DNA of 64,000 nucleotides from Steromphala cineraria (GCA_916613615.1 OU744735.1:57466082-57530081); one strand, 5' to 3'. Positions 24,142 to 36,951 are shown, counted from the first letter of the stretch. A program made the numbers and translations. Notes: a model not told the origin generated them from the letters alone.

Positions 24142-24550
24142 AAATCGTTTGTACCTGTACCTGAATGACAAGACGAACAAATCGTTTGTACCTGTACCTG
24201 AATGACAAGACGAACAAATCGTTTGTACCTGTACCTGAATGACAAGACGAACAAATCGTTTGTACCTGTACCTGAATGACAAGACGAACAAATCGTTTGT
24301 ACCTGTACCTGCATGACAAGACGAGCAAATCGTTTGTACCTGTACCTGAATGACAAGACGAACAAATCGTTTGTACCTGTACCTGAATGACAAGACGAAC
24401 AAATCGTTTGTACCTGTACCTGAATGACAAGACGAACAAATCGTTTGTACCTGTACCTGAATGACAAGACGAACAAATCGTTTGTACCTGTACCTGAATG
24501 ACAAGACGAACAAATCGTTTGTACCTGTAGCTGAATGACAAGACAAACAA
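24142..24550 (-). repeat. 37-bp tandem array, eleven copies
   Basis: Eleven nearly identical 37-bp units contain AAATCGTTTGTACCTGTACC and then TGAATGACAAGACGAAC. The unit has no stop in any minus-strand frame, and 37 is not a multiple of three, so all three minus frames stay open across it (up to 178 codons, a 37-residue supra-repeat). The run-on ORFs are a property of the unit and not evidence of a gene. Confidence 0.95.
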
Positions 24551-27276
24551 AGGTAACAAATCGTGACAGGTTTAATACTCGGAAGACTCAAGACGTCTCC
24601 CTGGCGACCCCCTAGGTAAACAATGTAGGTGTTTCTGAAGGGCCACTATTCAAAAGCGGTTTTCTCTAATAGAAAATGATGTTCCCGTTAAAAATACAAA
24701 GGATAGGCACATGGTCAAAGTACTACAAGATTAGGCTTGAAAGTTTGTTCGATTGATAATTGTTCTTACTTTCTAACAAAAGTTGATTCCTGTCACAAAT
24801 CAAGAAGTAAAATCAAAACTACAGTTACAATTAGCAATCCGCTTATTAAATACGGACTAAAAATAAGCGATATTGATGAATCTGCCATATTCATCAAATA
24901 TACAATAAAATATATTCATTAAATTGACGACCAGAAGTCGGTTCTGTTACCGTCAGTGACATAGAAATGCGTTCCATTCAGAAAGAGAACAAATGTTGCA
25001 TGGCTATATTTAGGATCACAATATCTGCTATAACAAATATTTCATTCTCTTACGGATTGTGGGATTAAAAGCCTTTACTTAAAATTACATGCACTGAATG
25101 TCTTAGAAGGTTACCAACACATACACTGAGACCTCGTCAATGACAGGTTACAACTTACAATAGACCCGTCCAAAATTGGACAGAATTTAAATGACAAATT
25201 GTAAATATGGTCATGTCGACATTTTCCAGTATGTTTTTCCTGAGAGTAATAAACTGCGTTATAAACCAGCGTCGTGAAGGTTATATTACATGGGATCAGC
25301 CTCCTGTCTAGATTAAACCTTACCAGTCATTTTATAACACCACATAATCCTCGTCATAGGGTTGAGGTGGTCTTAAGTTGAGATGAAAGCTTTTTGGATA
25401 TGTATTTTATGATATGAACCATAATCCCTCTATCCTTTATATCTGATATTTGAATGTTAGAGTTCTCTAATTACTGAAAATCACAGATTTGATCCTAAAC
25501 CATATTAGTTGTAAGTGATCTGCACTCCAGTTGTTTTTCTTTGATGAAATGATTGGATACAGTAACTAATTAGTTTATTTGATTAGATAATGATTCAACA
25601 ATTTAAAATAGAATCTTGAGTTTGAATTTCAGCCATCGTAGTATGTATTCACATACCAGAAAACAATTGTTACCTTAAATAAGGCAGCAATTTCAATTCA
25701 TGAACGTGTGCATTCGTTTAAACTTTCTCTGCATCGTTTAAAAAGATTTCTCGCAATTGGTATCATAAATGCTTCCCTTAGGTAAGATAAGTGTATCACC
25801 CTAAACATGCACCAAACTTAGTTAAAAGTTCATGTGGCTAGTTTAAAATTGTTCTGAGTGAACTTTATTTGGATTAGGATTAACATGTTGTTGTTGTGTC
25901 GCTAAGCTGTAGAGTAATAAAGAAATAAAAAAGAGTAAATGCTGAGGTTAAACATGACATTTACAACATTTCCCGAATGAGTTGATATATTACTGCACCA
26001 TAAAACTCGCTATAATTTATTGTCAGATATCAAAATGACTTTCTTTTCTCAGAAGCAACAGCAAACCTTGTCAAATCCGTATAAAACAGCTTGATTCCGT
26101 CTCACAAGCTTGAACAGCCGTATTCACTTCCACACTGTACCACTATATCACTTCACCGTTAGTTTGTATGACACTTCACTTATCCGATCACATAGTAACT
26201 ACATTGTAATGTTTTCAATTGACACGTTAACGTCCAGTTTGGGGTCATTTTATGTCTTTCGTTGCAATAAATAACGAGATTACCCAGAGGTCAAGCAATT
26301 TATGTCAACACCACCAATCAATTATCTGAAACTGATCACTAACTTTCATATGCACCTACGTAAGCGACACATTGTTGTATTAAGGATTACAATATCTGTA
26401 ACAGTACACATCATGTAAGTATTCGAGTCATGACTCTAAGGTATTCGAACCCTCACAGACAAGCAATACTGTAACATCAGCTCACAATTTAATGCACGTA
26501 TTTTCAATTTAAAGGCACAGTAACACGTTGTCACCAGGGTAATATGTGTATCTTATGAAAACGAAACACTGTAACCGTTTGCAAGGTATTTGATCAAATT
26601 GTTAAGTCCTAATACTAACGTATAAATGTCGGTAAAGCTGGGCGCATCCATTTCTCTAACACATGTCGAGTTATTAAGAAGTGTTCACATCCAAATAGAC
26701 GCTTGGTTGATATCTGATACTGTCTTCATTACTCAGATGGTTGAAAATAAGTGGTGACATATTTTTACTGTGACAAATTATATAAATCAGTTACACGTGT
26801 TTACCTAAAATAATTGGATATCATCGTAATTGTTCCTGTCAATTTTAGAGCCACATCTTTGAACAAAGAATTTCAATTGCGTGATGGCATACTACAAATA
26901 ACCAGTTTCAAGACGCAGTGTCAACTACATTATCTCACACCTCACTTGTTTATGGTCGGTAGTGCTAAGTTGACCCCGTGATTATCCTGTCACCAAATGG
27001 TTTCTATAGCCATAACATTCACATATCAAACCATGTCAAGTCCTTTATGTGTAAGATTATTTCCAAGTTAGTAATAACAGGTTTTATAAACATCTTTTGG
27101 CGTTTTTATGGTAGGCTATTTCTCCCAATGGCTGACTACCAAACCGGAGAAAGGCAATATACATTAATCGTACCTCAATACCGAGGGATGTTATCAACCC
27201 TCCCTGACATGTCATTATCTTCGAATTGTTCATCTTCAAATAACAAATGTTTCAACAAGAACATCTCAAATCATAC
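24551..27276. other. Intergenic AT-rich sequence
   Basis: 2.7 kb without recognised gene, tandem array or paired inverted ends. Confidence 0.4.
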
Positions 27277-27550
27277 TTAAAGGGGGAGAAGCACGTTTTA
27301 AGGGGGAATATAAGGTGATGTCAGGAAAATGAAAATAAATACTTCCAATTGAAAGACAACGCATTTAAACTAAATGGAGCAGTACTAATTCAAATATATA
27401 ATGTTACGTTTAGCCATGCGATTCCTTTTTCTTGCACAAAATGAATTAAAGGTGTTTACACAAAATGGCCGCCCATGGATTTTAGGTAAATCTTCACACT
27501 TTGTCCTCTGGCTATGGATAATGGGTTTGCTTCAAAAATAACGTTTGTTG
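27277..27550 (+). mobile_element. MITE-like element, family 3 copy B (right end lost)
   Basis: Starts TTAAAGGGGGAGAAGCACGT and shares blocks in order with 21347-21705 (GTGATGTCAGGAAAATG, then GCCATGCGATTCC, GGTGTTTACACAAAATGG and CTATGGATAATGGG). The matching right terminus is missing, so the element is truncated. Confidence 0.7.
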
Positions 27551-27689
27551 TGCGTTATTCTTCGCTTTTCGAACAGGATTTCGACTTATATACCTTCATA
27601 TAGTCAATCTGCTATATCGATTATCGAACATATCGATTAGTATAAGCACCAGTCAGCACTTACCGATATAATACCAATCACAAGGCACA

Positions 27690-30600
27690 AGTAGCTTATA
27701 ACTTAATATAGCGTATAGCATCAAATAGCGTATAATTTCATATAGCTTATAGCTCAATATAGATTATAGCTTCATATAGCTTATAGCTTCATATAGCCCA
27801 TAGCTTCATATAGTTTATAGCTTCATATAGCTTACAGCTTCATATAGCTTATAGCATCAAATAGCGTATAATTTCATGTAGCTTATAGCTCAATATAGAT
27901 TATAGCTTCATATAACTTATAGCTTCATATAGCTTACAGCTTCATATAGTTTATAGCTTCATATAGCTTACAGCTTCATATAGCTTTTAGCTTCATATAG
28001 CTTACAGCTTCATATAATTTATTACATTCATGTAGCTCATAGCTTCATATAGCTTACAACTTCATATAACTTACAGCTTCATATAACTTATAGCTTCATA
28101 TAGCTTATAGCTTCATATAGTTTATGGCTTCATATAGCTCACAACTTCATATAGCTCATAGCTTCATATAGCTTACAGATTCATATAATTTATTACATTC
28201 ATATAATTTATAGCTTCATATAGTTTATGGCTTCATATAGCTCACAGCTTCATATAGTTTATAGCTTCATATAGCTTATAGCTTCATATAGCTTATAGCT
28301 TCATATAGCTTATAGCTTCATATAGCTTATAGCTTCATATAGCTTATAGCTTCATATAGCTTACAGCTTCATATAGCTTATAGCTTCATATAACTTATAG
28401 CTTCATATAGCTTATAGCTTCATATAGCTTACAGCTTCATATAGCTTATAGCTTCATATAGCTTATAGCTTCATATAGTTTATAGCCTCATATAGCTCAC
28501 AGCTTCATATAGCTTATAGCTTCATATAGATTATAATTTCATATAGCTTATAGCTTCATATAGTTTATAGCTTCATATAGCTCATAGCTTGATATAGCTC
28601 ATAGCTTCTATAGTTCACAGCTTCATATAGCTTACAGCTTCATATAATTTATTACATTCATGTAGTTTACAGCTTCATATAGCTTACAGCTTCATATAAC
28701 TTATAGCCCATATAGCTAATAGCTTCATATAATTTATTACATTTATGTAGCTCATAGCTTCATATAGCTTACAGCTTCATATAAGTTACAACATCATATA
28801 GATCATATAGCTTCATATAGCTTATAGTTTCATATAGCTTATAGCTTCATATAGCTCATAGCTTCATATAGTTCACAGCTTCATATAGCTTACAGCTTCA
28901 TATAATTTATTACATTCATGTAGCTTATAGCTTCATATAGCTTATAGCTTCATATAGCTTACAGCTTCATATAGCTTATAGCTTCATATAACTTATAGCT
29001 TCATATAGCTTATAGCTTCATATAGCTTACAGCTTCATATAGCTTATAACTTCATATAGCTTATAGCTTCATATAGTTTATAGCCTCATATAGCTCACAG
29101 CTTCATATAGCTTATAGCTTCATATAGATTATAATTTCATATAGCTTATAGCTTCATATAGTTTATAGCTTCATATAGCTCATAGCTTGATATAGCTCAT
29201 AGCTTCATATAGTTCACAGCTTCATATAGCTTACAGCTTCATATAATTTATTACATTCATGTAGTTTACAGCTTCATATAGCTTACAGCTTCATATAACT
29301 TATAGCCCATATAGCTAATAGCTTCATATAATTTATTACATTTATGTAGCTCATAGCTTCATATAGCTTACAGCTTCATATAAGTTACAACATCATATAG
29401 ATCATATAGCTTCATATAGCTTATAGTTTCATATAGCTTATAGCTTCATATAGCTCATAGCTTCATATAGTTCACAGCTTCATATAGCTTACAGCTTCAT
29501 ATAATTTATTACATTCATGTAGCTTACAGCTTCATATAGCTTACAGCTTCATATAACTTAAAGCTTCATATAGCTAATAGCATCAAATAGCGTATAATTT
29601 CATGTATTTATAGCTTCATATAACTTATAGCTTCATATAGCCCATAGCTTCATATAGTTTATAGCTTCATATAGCTTACAGCTTCATATAGCTTTTAGCT
29701 TCATATAGCTTACAGCTTCATATAATTTATTACATTCATGTAGCTCATAGCTTCATATAGATTACAACTTCATATAACTTATAGCTTCATATAGCTTATA
29801 GCTTCATATAGCTTACAGCTTCATATAGCTTATAGCTTCATATAGCTTATAGCTTCATATAGCTTATAGCTTCATATAGCTTAAAGCTTCATATAGCTTA
29901 TAGCTTCATATAGCTTAAAGCTTCATATAGCTTAAAGCTTCATATAGCTTAAAGCTTCATATAGCTTATAGCTTCATATAACTTATAGTTTCATATAGCT
30001 TATAGCTTTATATAGCTTACAGCTTCTTATAGCTTATAGCTTTATATAGCTTACAGCTTCATATAGCTTATAGCTTCATATAGCTCATAGCTTCATATAG
30101 CTTATAGCTTCATATAGCTTATAGCTTCATATAGCTTATAGCTTCATATAGCTTAAAGCTTCATATAGCTTACAACTTCATATAGCTTATAGCTTCATAT
30201 AACTTATAGTTTCATATAGCTTATAGCTTTATATAGCTTACAGCTTCTTATAGCTTATAGCTTTATATAGCTTACAGCTTCATATAGCTTATAGCTTCAT
30301 ATAGCTTACAGCTTCATATAACTTATAGCTTCATATAGCTAATAGCTTCATATAATTTATTCGTTCTTGTAGCTCATAGCTTCATATAATTATGGTTTCA
30401 TATAGCTCACAGCTTCATATAGCTCACAGCTTCATATAGCTCACAGCTTCATATAGCTCACAGCTTCATATAGCTTATAGCTTCATATAGCTTACAACTT
30501 CATATAGCTCACAGCTTCATATAGCTTATAGCTTCACATAGTTTATAGCTTCACATAGTTTATAGCTTCCTATATATTTTAGCTTCATATAGATTATAGC

Positions 30601-30840
30601 TTCATATAGCTTATAGCTTCATATAGATTATAGCTTCATATAGCTCACAGCTTCATATAGCTCACAGCTTCATATAGCTTCATATTGATTATAGCTTCAT
30701 ATAGCTCATAGCTTCATATAGCTCACAGCTTCATATAGCTCATAGCTTCATATAGCTTACAGCTTCATATAGTTTATAGTTATAGCTTGATATAGCTTCA
30801 TAGCTTGATATAGCTTCATATAGCTTTTAGCTTATGTTAC
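27690..30840 (+). repeat. Degenerate 17-bp tandem array (AGCTTCATATAGCTTAT)
   Basis: About 3.1 kb built almost wholly from a 17-bp unit AGCTTCATATAGCTTAT and variants (CTTACAG, CTCATAG, TTTATAG). Each unit holds two AGCTT half-units. Periodic departures such as ATAATTTATTACATTCATGT mark a higher level of organisation: the segment from about 28330 to 28925 recurs about 599 bp later (TAAGTTACAACATCATATAG at 28782 and 29381). No coding capacity. Confidence 0.95.
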
Positions 30841-30885
30841 ATCAAGGAGTACATCTTTAATTATCATTACATGTTTCAGCTGTTA

Positions 30886-31088
30886 CGTGTCTCAAGTTGC
30901 ACTTGATAAACGACCAACAGGGTAGCTGACAGCTTCATAGCTTCATATAGCGTTTATGTATCTCAAGTTGCACTTGATAAATGACCAACAGGGTAGCTGG
31001 CAGCTTCATAGCTTCATATAGCGTATATGTGTCTCAAGTTGCACTTGATAAACGACCAGCAGGGTAGCTGACAGCTTATGGGTTGGTT
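30886..31088 (+). repeat. 71-bp tandem repeat, three copies, at the edge of the 17-bp array
   Basis: Copies with CTCAAGTTGCACTTGATAAA begin at 30891, 30962 and 31033 (71-bp period). Each also carries AGGGTAGCTG, and the first two continue into a short piece of the neighbouring array (CAGCTTCATAGCTTCATATA). A chimeric unit of flank plus array sequence has thus been amplified at the boundary. Confidence 0.9.
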
Positions 31089-32249
31089 TCTACAAATCAA
31101 ATGTAGGGTTAATATCGATCGTAACCTCGTTATTCAGTGATATTGAAGTACCGATCGTCTTGTTAATTAATCGTAGCATGGCTCGGAAACGTCAATAACT
31201 TACCGTTAAACAAGCAATGATCTAAACGAAAATAGGCAAAAGGAAATGGAGATTTGATGCAAAAAGGTTTCAAATGGCATTCGAATTTTAACTGCTAAAG
31301 CTGAAATGATACATTCGATAAACATCCACCTTTAGTTAAGGACTACTAGGACCCGGATGACGGAATGAAAAACAAAACAAAAGCGGCTTCTAGTCGAAAT
31401 AAATAGCCAGAGGTTAATCGACGCATCTGGTTCGATAGAAATCAGGGTTGTGATATGACAGGGTTATATCTGACTGCTGATTGGCTGAAGATGTGATGTC
31501 AATCTGTTCAGGGACGGTGAATAATAAAGATAGGTATCGTTCCTCATTTCTGTATTGCAATATATCGGTACTTCTTTAAGTCAAGAATGTGCACGCTATC
31601 TTGTCTTAATATAAGCGTTAAGAACGATCATCGTTTTTGAAGGGGATATTTTTTAATCACTGTTAATGATCTGTATACATATTTAGCTATTTTCTCAACA
31701 CAACTTCAAAATTTGTAAAGAACTCTCCGTCAATCATGTTTTATTTGGTTGTGTTTTTTTGTAATCTTAGATGAAAAAAGCTCGTTTTAAAACGTTCGAT
31801 ATATTGGATATTTTCAGAAGTGTGTATCGATTCGTATCACGTTGTTCCTGTATTGGAATATACCGATAAATCGATAATACCGCGCATCCTTAGTGTATAA
31901 AGGGTCTGTATTGATTTTCTTTGATCCGATTCATCAATCCAAAAAATAACATCATACATTTTTACAGAAGAAAAGTGGTTAAAATGCTTTTTTGCATAAC
32001 AATACAAACATAAACTTCGCAAACGGTTGAATCAACGATATATCGACCGTTACTACATGATATTGATCTTGACTTTGGTTTTTTGAATATCACAGGTCGG
32101 TAAATTATTTACTATAAACCTCACTTTTCAACATCAGACAAGTTTTGTTTAATACCTTTCATTCGATTGAAATATCCTCAAATTCAATGGTTGCTTTACT
32201 TAGTTCTCCGGGAAGGGAACATATTCTTTTTAAATCTCTTCAGTCTAAG
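31089..32249. other. Intergenic sequence
   Basis: No gene recognised. ATCGAT/CGATA-type motifs are frequent around 31115-31165 and 31800-32050, and also on the other side of the 17-bp array near 27600-27665. Confidence 0.35.
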
Positions 32250-32461
32250 TAACCCGTTTCACCCCGATATTGAGTCTAGAAAGGTCTAGTAGAGGTTCGC
32301 GTCAGCCCAGTTTTCGAATTGACCAATAAGAACTCATCTTTCCAAACCACAATAGTCTGCCTTTGCACGTATGACGATGGAGGGTCATAGGTCGCAGAAA
32401 GGTCGGCTGACGCGACCCTCTACTAGACCTTTCTAGACTCAAAATCGTAGTGAACCGGGTA
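32250..32461 (-). mobile_element. TIR element, family 2 copy B
   Basis: About 212 bp with inverted ends of about 60 bp: the left end reads AACCCGTTTCACCCCGATAT then TGAGTCTAGAAAGGTCTAG, and the right end is its near complement ending CGGGT. The interior includes GGAGGGTCATAGGTCGC, shared in reverse with 5427-5601. There is no ORF. This copy is longer and better preserved than copy A. Confidence 0.8.
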
Positions 32462-32788
32462 ATATTGAGGCTGGGTTTACTTAGACTGAACTCTCATGTT
32501 CGATGATGAGCATTCTAGCAGTGGAAGCATCGAACAAGACGGTCTCATGAAGCTACAAGTTCATTGTGTAGAGTAGCGACGTCTCAGTCATATAAATGGG
32601 TCTCAGCAAACAGCTAAATACACTTATTCGCCTACGTATGAGCATATATTCATTGATTATGTGTGGTATATCATATTTCATAAATCAACAAGGGTGGCAG
32701 ATGATTTATCATATGATGCTGACTAAAGTCCAAATGAGAATGACGGTATTGAATGATGGACACAGTGCATATATCGCTACATCCGAAA
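32462..32788. other. Spacer
   Basis: No feature recognised beyond one diverged pre-copy of the following array near 32773-32788. Confidence 0.35.
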
Positions 32789-33174
32789 GGTTTGTTCACA
32801 ACCCATTTAATAATTACCTCGCTACACAAATGTTCTGGTTTGTTCACAACCCATTTATTAATTATCTCGCTACACAAATGTTCTGGTTTGTTCAAATCCC
32901 ATTTAATAATTACCTCGCTACACAAATGTTCTGGTTTGTTCACAACCCATTTAATAATTACCTCGCTACACAAATGTTCTGGTTTGTTCACAACCCATTT
33001 GATAATTACCTCGCTACACAAATGTTCTGGTTTGTTCACAACCCATTTCATAATTACTTCGCTACACAAATGTTCTGGTTTGTTCACAACCCATTTGATA
33101 ATTACCTCGCTACACAAATGTTCTGGTTTGTTCACAACCCATTTGATAATTACCTCGCTACACAAATGTTCAGG
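32789..33174 (+). repeat. 48-bp tandem array, eight copies
   Basis: Eight units contain GGTTTGTTCACAACCCATTT and then AATAATTACCTCGCTACACAAATG. At 48 bp the array keeps frame, and two plus frames and one minus frame stay open (16-residue repeats such as FVHNPFNNYLATQMFW). Substitutions fall without codon-position bias that I can see (e.g. AATAAT/GATAAT/CATAAT), so coding is not supported. Confidence 0.95.
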
Positions 33175-33999
33175 AAGTAGACTATTTCATTTCAATCTTA
33201 GAACAAAACTAAACCGTTATCAAGTTCGCATGATTATGTTGTATCAATCTACAGTTCAATCACGATTTCTTGTTCGCCATGCTTCAAATTTAAAAACCAA
33301 ATCAAATGAAATCATGTACTTGCACTAAGGTAGACAGGTGAACTAACCTTCGGGATGCAGCTATATAGGGAACCAAATGAAGAACAATGCAAGTATCGAC
33401 TATCAACTCGGGGCAACATAACCTTTGTCAGATGAACATGCTAAAACAATGCTTGAACTTCAAACAGGCCTCGCGAGAAGGTACTGGTACTACAAATCAG
33501 TATTAACTTGCGTGTAGTGTATAGCGTGTACAATTGCATAGGTTTAATGTGTGGTATATGAAGTATTTATTTCATTTACCATTTTTGATATAATGTATTT
33601 CGAATACAGCGACATAGAATCATTTTCTTCAGATGTATCTCAAGTAACAAATATATATATATACGCTGACCTGTGTTCTTACGAGCACATCTTAAGAAGA
33701 AATATAATCACTGCGTACGCATGCAACTTTCAACAGATCCAACCTGCTCATTGTTACCTTACATAGGCCGGGGCCACACGTACTGAATAAAGACATCTGA
33801 AAATGCCACCAATAATTGTCTCATTCACTGGAGCAAGTCACATTCTGATTATTTTGCAGTTGATAATGATAATAATTCTTGTCCTCGAAACCTTGTCCAT
33901 TGTAGATGCAGCGCCAGTTCAAGTGGTATTCTGGTCGTGTATTGCTCAGTGTCAAGAAAGGCAGTAACAACTCTTATCTTTCAACATATTTTGGTATGA
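33175..33999. other. Intergenic sequence, possible SINE body at its right end
   Basis: No gene recognised. The part next to the tRNA-like head at 34000-34071 may be the body of a minus-strand SINE, but no tail could be defined. Confidence 0.3.
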
Positions 34000-34071
34000 C
34001 GCGACTGAGAATAGAACCCTGGCCGTCCAGGCATTGAGAGGACCCTCTACCACCTGAGCTACACCAGTTCA
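34000..34071 (-). mobile_element. tRNA-like SINE head
   Basis: On the minus strand the sequence carries a pol III A box (TAGCTCAGGTGG) and, about 30 bases on, a B box (GGTTCTATTC). The flanks do not form a good acceptor stem, so it is more likely a SINE head or tRNA pseudogene than a functional tRNA. Confidence 0.55.
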
Positions 34072-36411
34072 AATTGAATAAATCACACTCGTGGGGTGAG
34101 GTAAGGTGATATTGGGTTTATCGCAGCTGTCAAGAGTATTTCACTTATATCGCGGCTGCTAATATTATTGCAGGAAGAAAGCCCGCTACACAATCATGGC
34201 TATGTATTGCTGTGAGACCTGCGAGCATCGACTGGAACTAGCGAACCATGGGTGGTACTACGGTGAAATTCAGTATCAAACTCGTAACGGTGTTCTAAGA
34301 AAGTATAAATGAGGCTGAGACACTAATCTACGTGTCAACAGTTCTTTAGACATACAGGATATATGTACTTTGAGTTAATCATATATGCCAAATACAAAAG
34401 TGCAACATTGCAACATTGCCAAGCGACCGTCTACATCTACTATTTGATATTGTAGATATTTGCTTTATTGATCGTACAGTGCCTTGTAGAGCCCACGGGT
34501 ATTAAAGCGAACCTGATGATATACGCCATTTATAAATAAGCCGGTTGTCATGGTTACAGCAATACATCAATATAACCATGTAAGCCCACACGTGTAGTAT
34601 GTTTGGGCGTTGTATTTGAATAAGACAATGCTACTGCATATAAGAAGGTGGGTATCCATCAAGGCAATAACGAAGTGACTCAATTCTAGGATTATTTGAC
34701 TAGGACGCGTAGGTTAACATGTTTATTGCTTTTAGTCTTGATAATATACGACATGGAACAAGTGCTTGGTTACTTTCTACGTATATATCTGAGGTGTAGT
34801 GTCTGCCTTATACGTTCTTATCACTTGCTCGCCGTCTTTATGTCACCTTGTTTCCCTTTCCTCTTTCTCTCAATCTCCGAATCATTTCTCTGTGCCATGT
34901 GTTTCATCTGTTTCTAAAAACACTAGGGATTCCCAGAAATCTTCAGATTATTAAATAAAACAAAATACCTCAGTAGTAGTGGGCTTACACTAATGCTTCT
35001 ATTACCATGTGCTGTTTTCCGTGGGCAAGAAATTTCTATTGAAAACAGTTAGATAACAAGGAGACAGAATAACAGAGATGATAATTCAGTTTGAAATAAT
35101 TCAAAGGATTATTATTTTAGTATTTGAAAAATTTGAAAATATGAAACAATATTTAATCACAAAGACGTTGTGGTTGTTGAGGCTGGGACCAAGCGGACAT
35201 GCTTTCATCAGGGATATGTTGATAGTCTCAACGAGAAAACATGATAAAATAGGAGGCTTTAATGTTCTACAAGCTTCTGATCAAATATTCTTACAACAAT
35301 GGATCACTTTGTTCTTGTGAATGGATTTTCTTACAATTTAAAAAATATATTTGAAAGAGTCAAATCCGAACCATTAAGCGCTCCTAACAATGATTTTGAA
35401 GGAAATGCATGGACATCAATATTTATGAAAGAGTTTCAGTTTTATTGTCAAAAAGGTTATTCAGGTGTAAGAAGCCCTGCAAGCAAACACTATTAACATA
35501 AACTGTTTACCTATGTAGGGACTAGCCAGGGTGACTTCTTCCGCCCCTATTATCTAATTATCCCAGCAAAAGACGTGACAGCCTTTTCTGTTTAAACATT
35601 TACAAAAACAACCTGTCTGACAATTCTGAACGTAAGAAGGCATATATCTATATATGGATACTTATCTTTCAACAGTTTGAAGTGTTTTTATCTTCTAAAT
35701 TTATTCAATACCTGATCTAAATATTTAAGTTTCATTTCGAGTGATTAATGCTACCATCGGAAAGTCAACGCGTAAAAGGATGCATTGATTTAGTTTAATT
35801 GAGGCAACTGTTTACGCCTTATACAGTTCATTAGACGGCTGTTAAAAATTTATTTAACTAAAACTCTTATGTTGTTCGCAATAAAACTAGCCAAAATTTT
35901 AACACCTCTAAAATTAACTGAGAAAGTATTTAAGCAATTAATATCTATTGTCTACATCACATATAACGCTCATAAACGATGGTTAACCAAGTCCATTAAC
36001 GATGATTAACGAAAGAAAATAAAACAAATTAACGTAGATGCAATGAATATAATAAAAATGTTTTTTAAATGTATTTATCCAATCAAAACAGGTCTTATAA
36101 CAAGTTGAATTCGACTGCGCAGACACAAATTGATATATCCAAGTATGAAAGAGACTTATTGGTTCCCTTATCCTTTGTCATACTCGATGAACTACCGTTA
36201 CCTTAATCACAATTAATATATATCCATTGTTGACAATCGTGGTTGGATATTGGCTACCCGGGTCGAATAGCTTTCACCGGAGTTTCCTTCAAACAATGGG
36301 GAAACTCTCTTGTTCTTAATATACGTCGGATAGAGAAAATCGATATTCAAACTTGTGGCTTTGAATTTGAATGTTTATCGACTTTAAATTCTCAGAGTAC
36401 ATATACATACA
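34072..36411. other. Intergenic AT-rich sequence with two unassigned ORFs
   Basis: Two overlapping ORFs of 80 and 65 codons (35078-35320 and 35299-35496, + strand) lie close together but match no family known to me and have no splice support. Nothing else recognised. Confidence 0.35.
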
Positions 36412-36495
36412 CATTCTCTCCCCACAGAGGCAACTCAGTCATACCTGAATTAGCTAATTCAGGTATAACTGAGTTGCCTCTGTGGGGAGAGAATG
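36412..36495. mobile_element. 84-bp hairpin element, family H copy 1
   Basis: A nearly perfect palindrome with 42-bp arms and one mismatch. The arm begins CATTCTCTCCCCACAGAGGC and the centre is around AATTAGCTAATT. A second full copy lies at 57188-57263 and a single arm at 54950-54987, so the hairpin is mobile or derived from a mobile element. There is no spacer and no coding capacity. Confidence 0.85.
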
Positions 36496-36951
36496 ATAAA
36501 TACATTGAAAAAACCATTCATAATCGAAATCAGCGCAGTAAGCGCAAAGATCAAACATCCTCTTCAAGTTCTTATCAAAGCCATGCTTATCGTGTTACTA
36601 GACATCGTGTCTAGTTTCCACATGCTCTTCCGGCAACTTGAAGAAAACAGCACTACTATGAAGAAACTTAGAACAAACAAATCGAAACAAATTCATAGAA
36701 AGAAAGCCCGCCTTAATTTTTCTCTGTTATTTTCAAATTGCTATTGAATTTTCGAATAAAAAATAAAGAATAACCAACCAAATTTGACATACCATGGATG
36801 CATTTTTGGTAAAATCTATTAAAATTAAGATATCGCAAAATGATACTTATCACTACCCCTCCAGTTACGTGAAAAAAAACAGACAATGTGTTGCAAAACA
36901 AACATATATGAAATCGGTTGAGGAAGACGTTTCATTCAAATCTTTTGTGTC
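36496..36951. other. Spacer
   Basis: No feature recognised; short open frames here run out of the palindrome and are not supported. Confidence 0.35.

Noticed and set aside
24023..24591. Three overlapping repeat-rich minus-strand ORFs
   Set aside because: All three frames are open because the 37-bp unit has no stops; coding in three frames at once is not credible.
32596..33328. Repeat-protein ORFs of 191-194 codons
   Set aside because: Open frames on both strands across the 48-bp array; substitutions show no coding bias.
34696..34917. Possible signal-peptide protein (LLLLVLII...)
   Set aside because: Opens at TTG rather than ATG, hydrophobic by AT-rich composition, and no neighbouring exon was found.
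35078..35496. Pair of adjacent ORFs (80 and 65 codons)
   Set aside because: AT-rich composition, no family resemblance, no splice donor/acceptor joining them convincingly.
36243..36614. 123-codon + strand ORF
   Set aside because: Runs through the 84-bp palindrome; no family resemblance.
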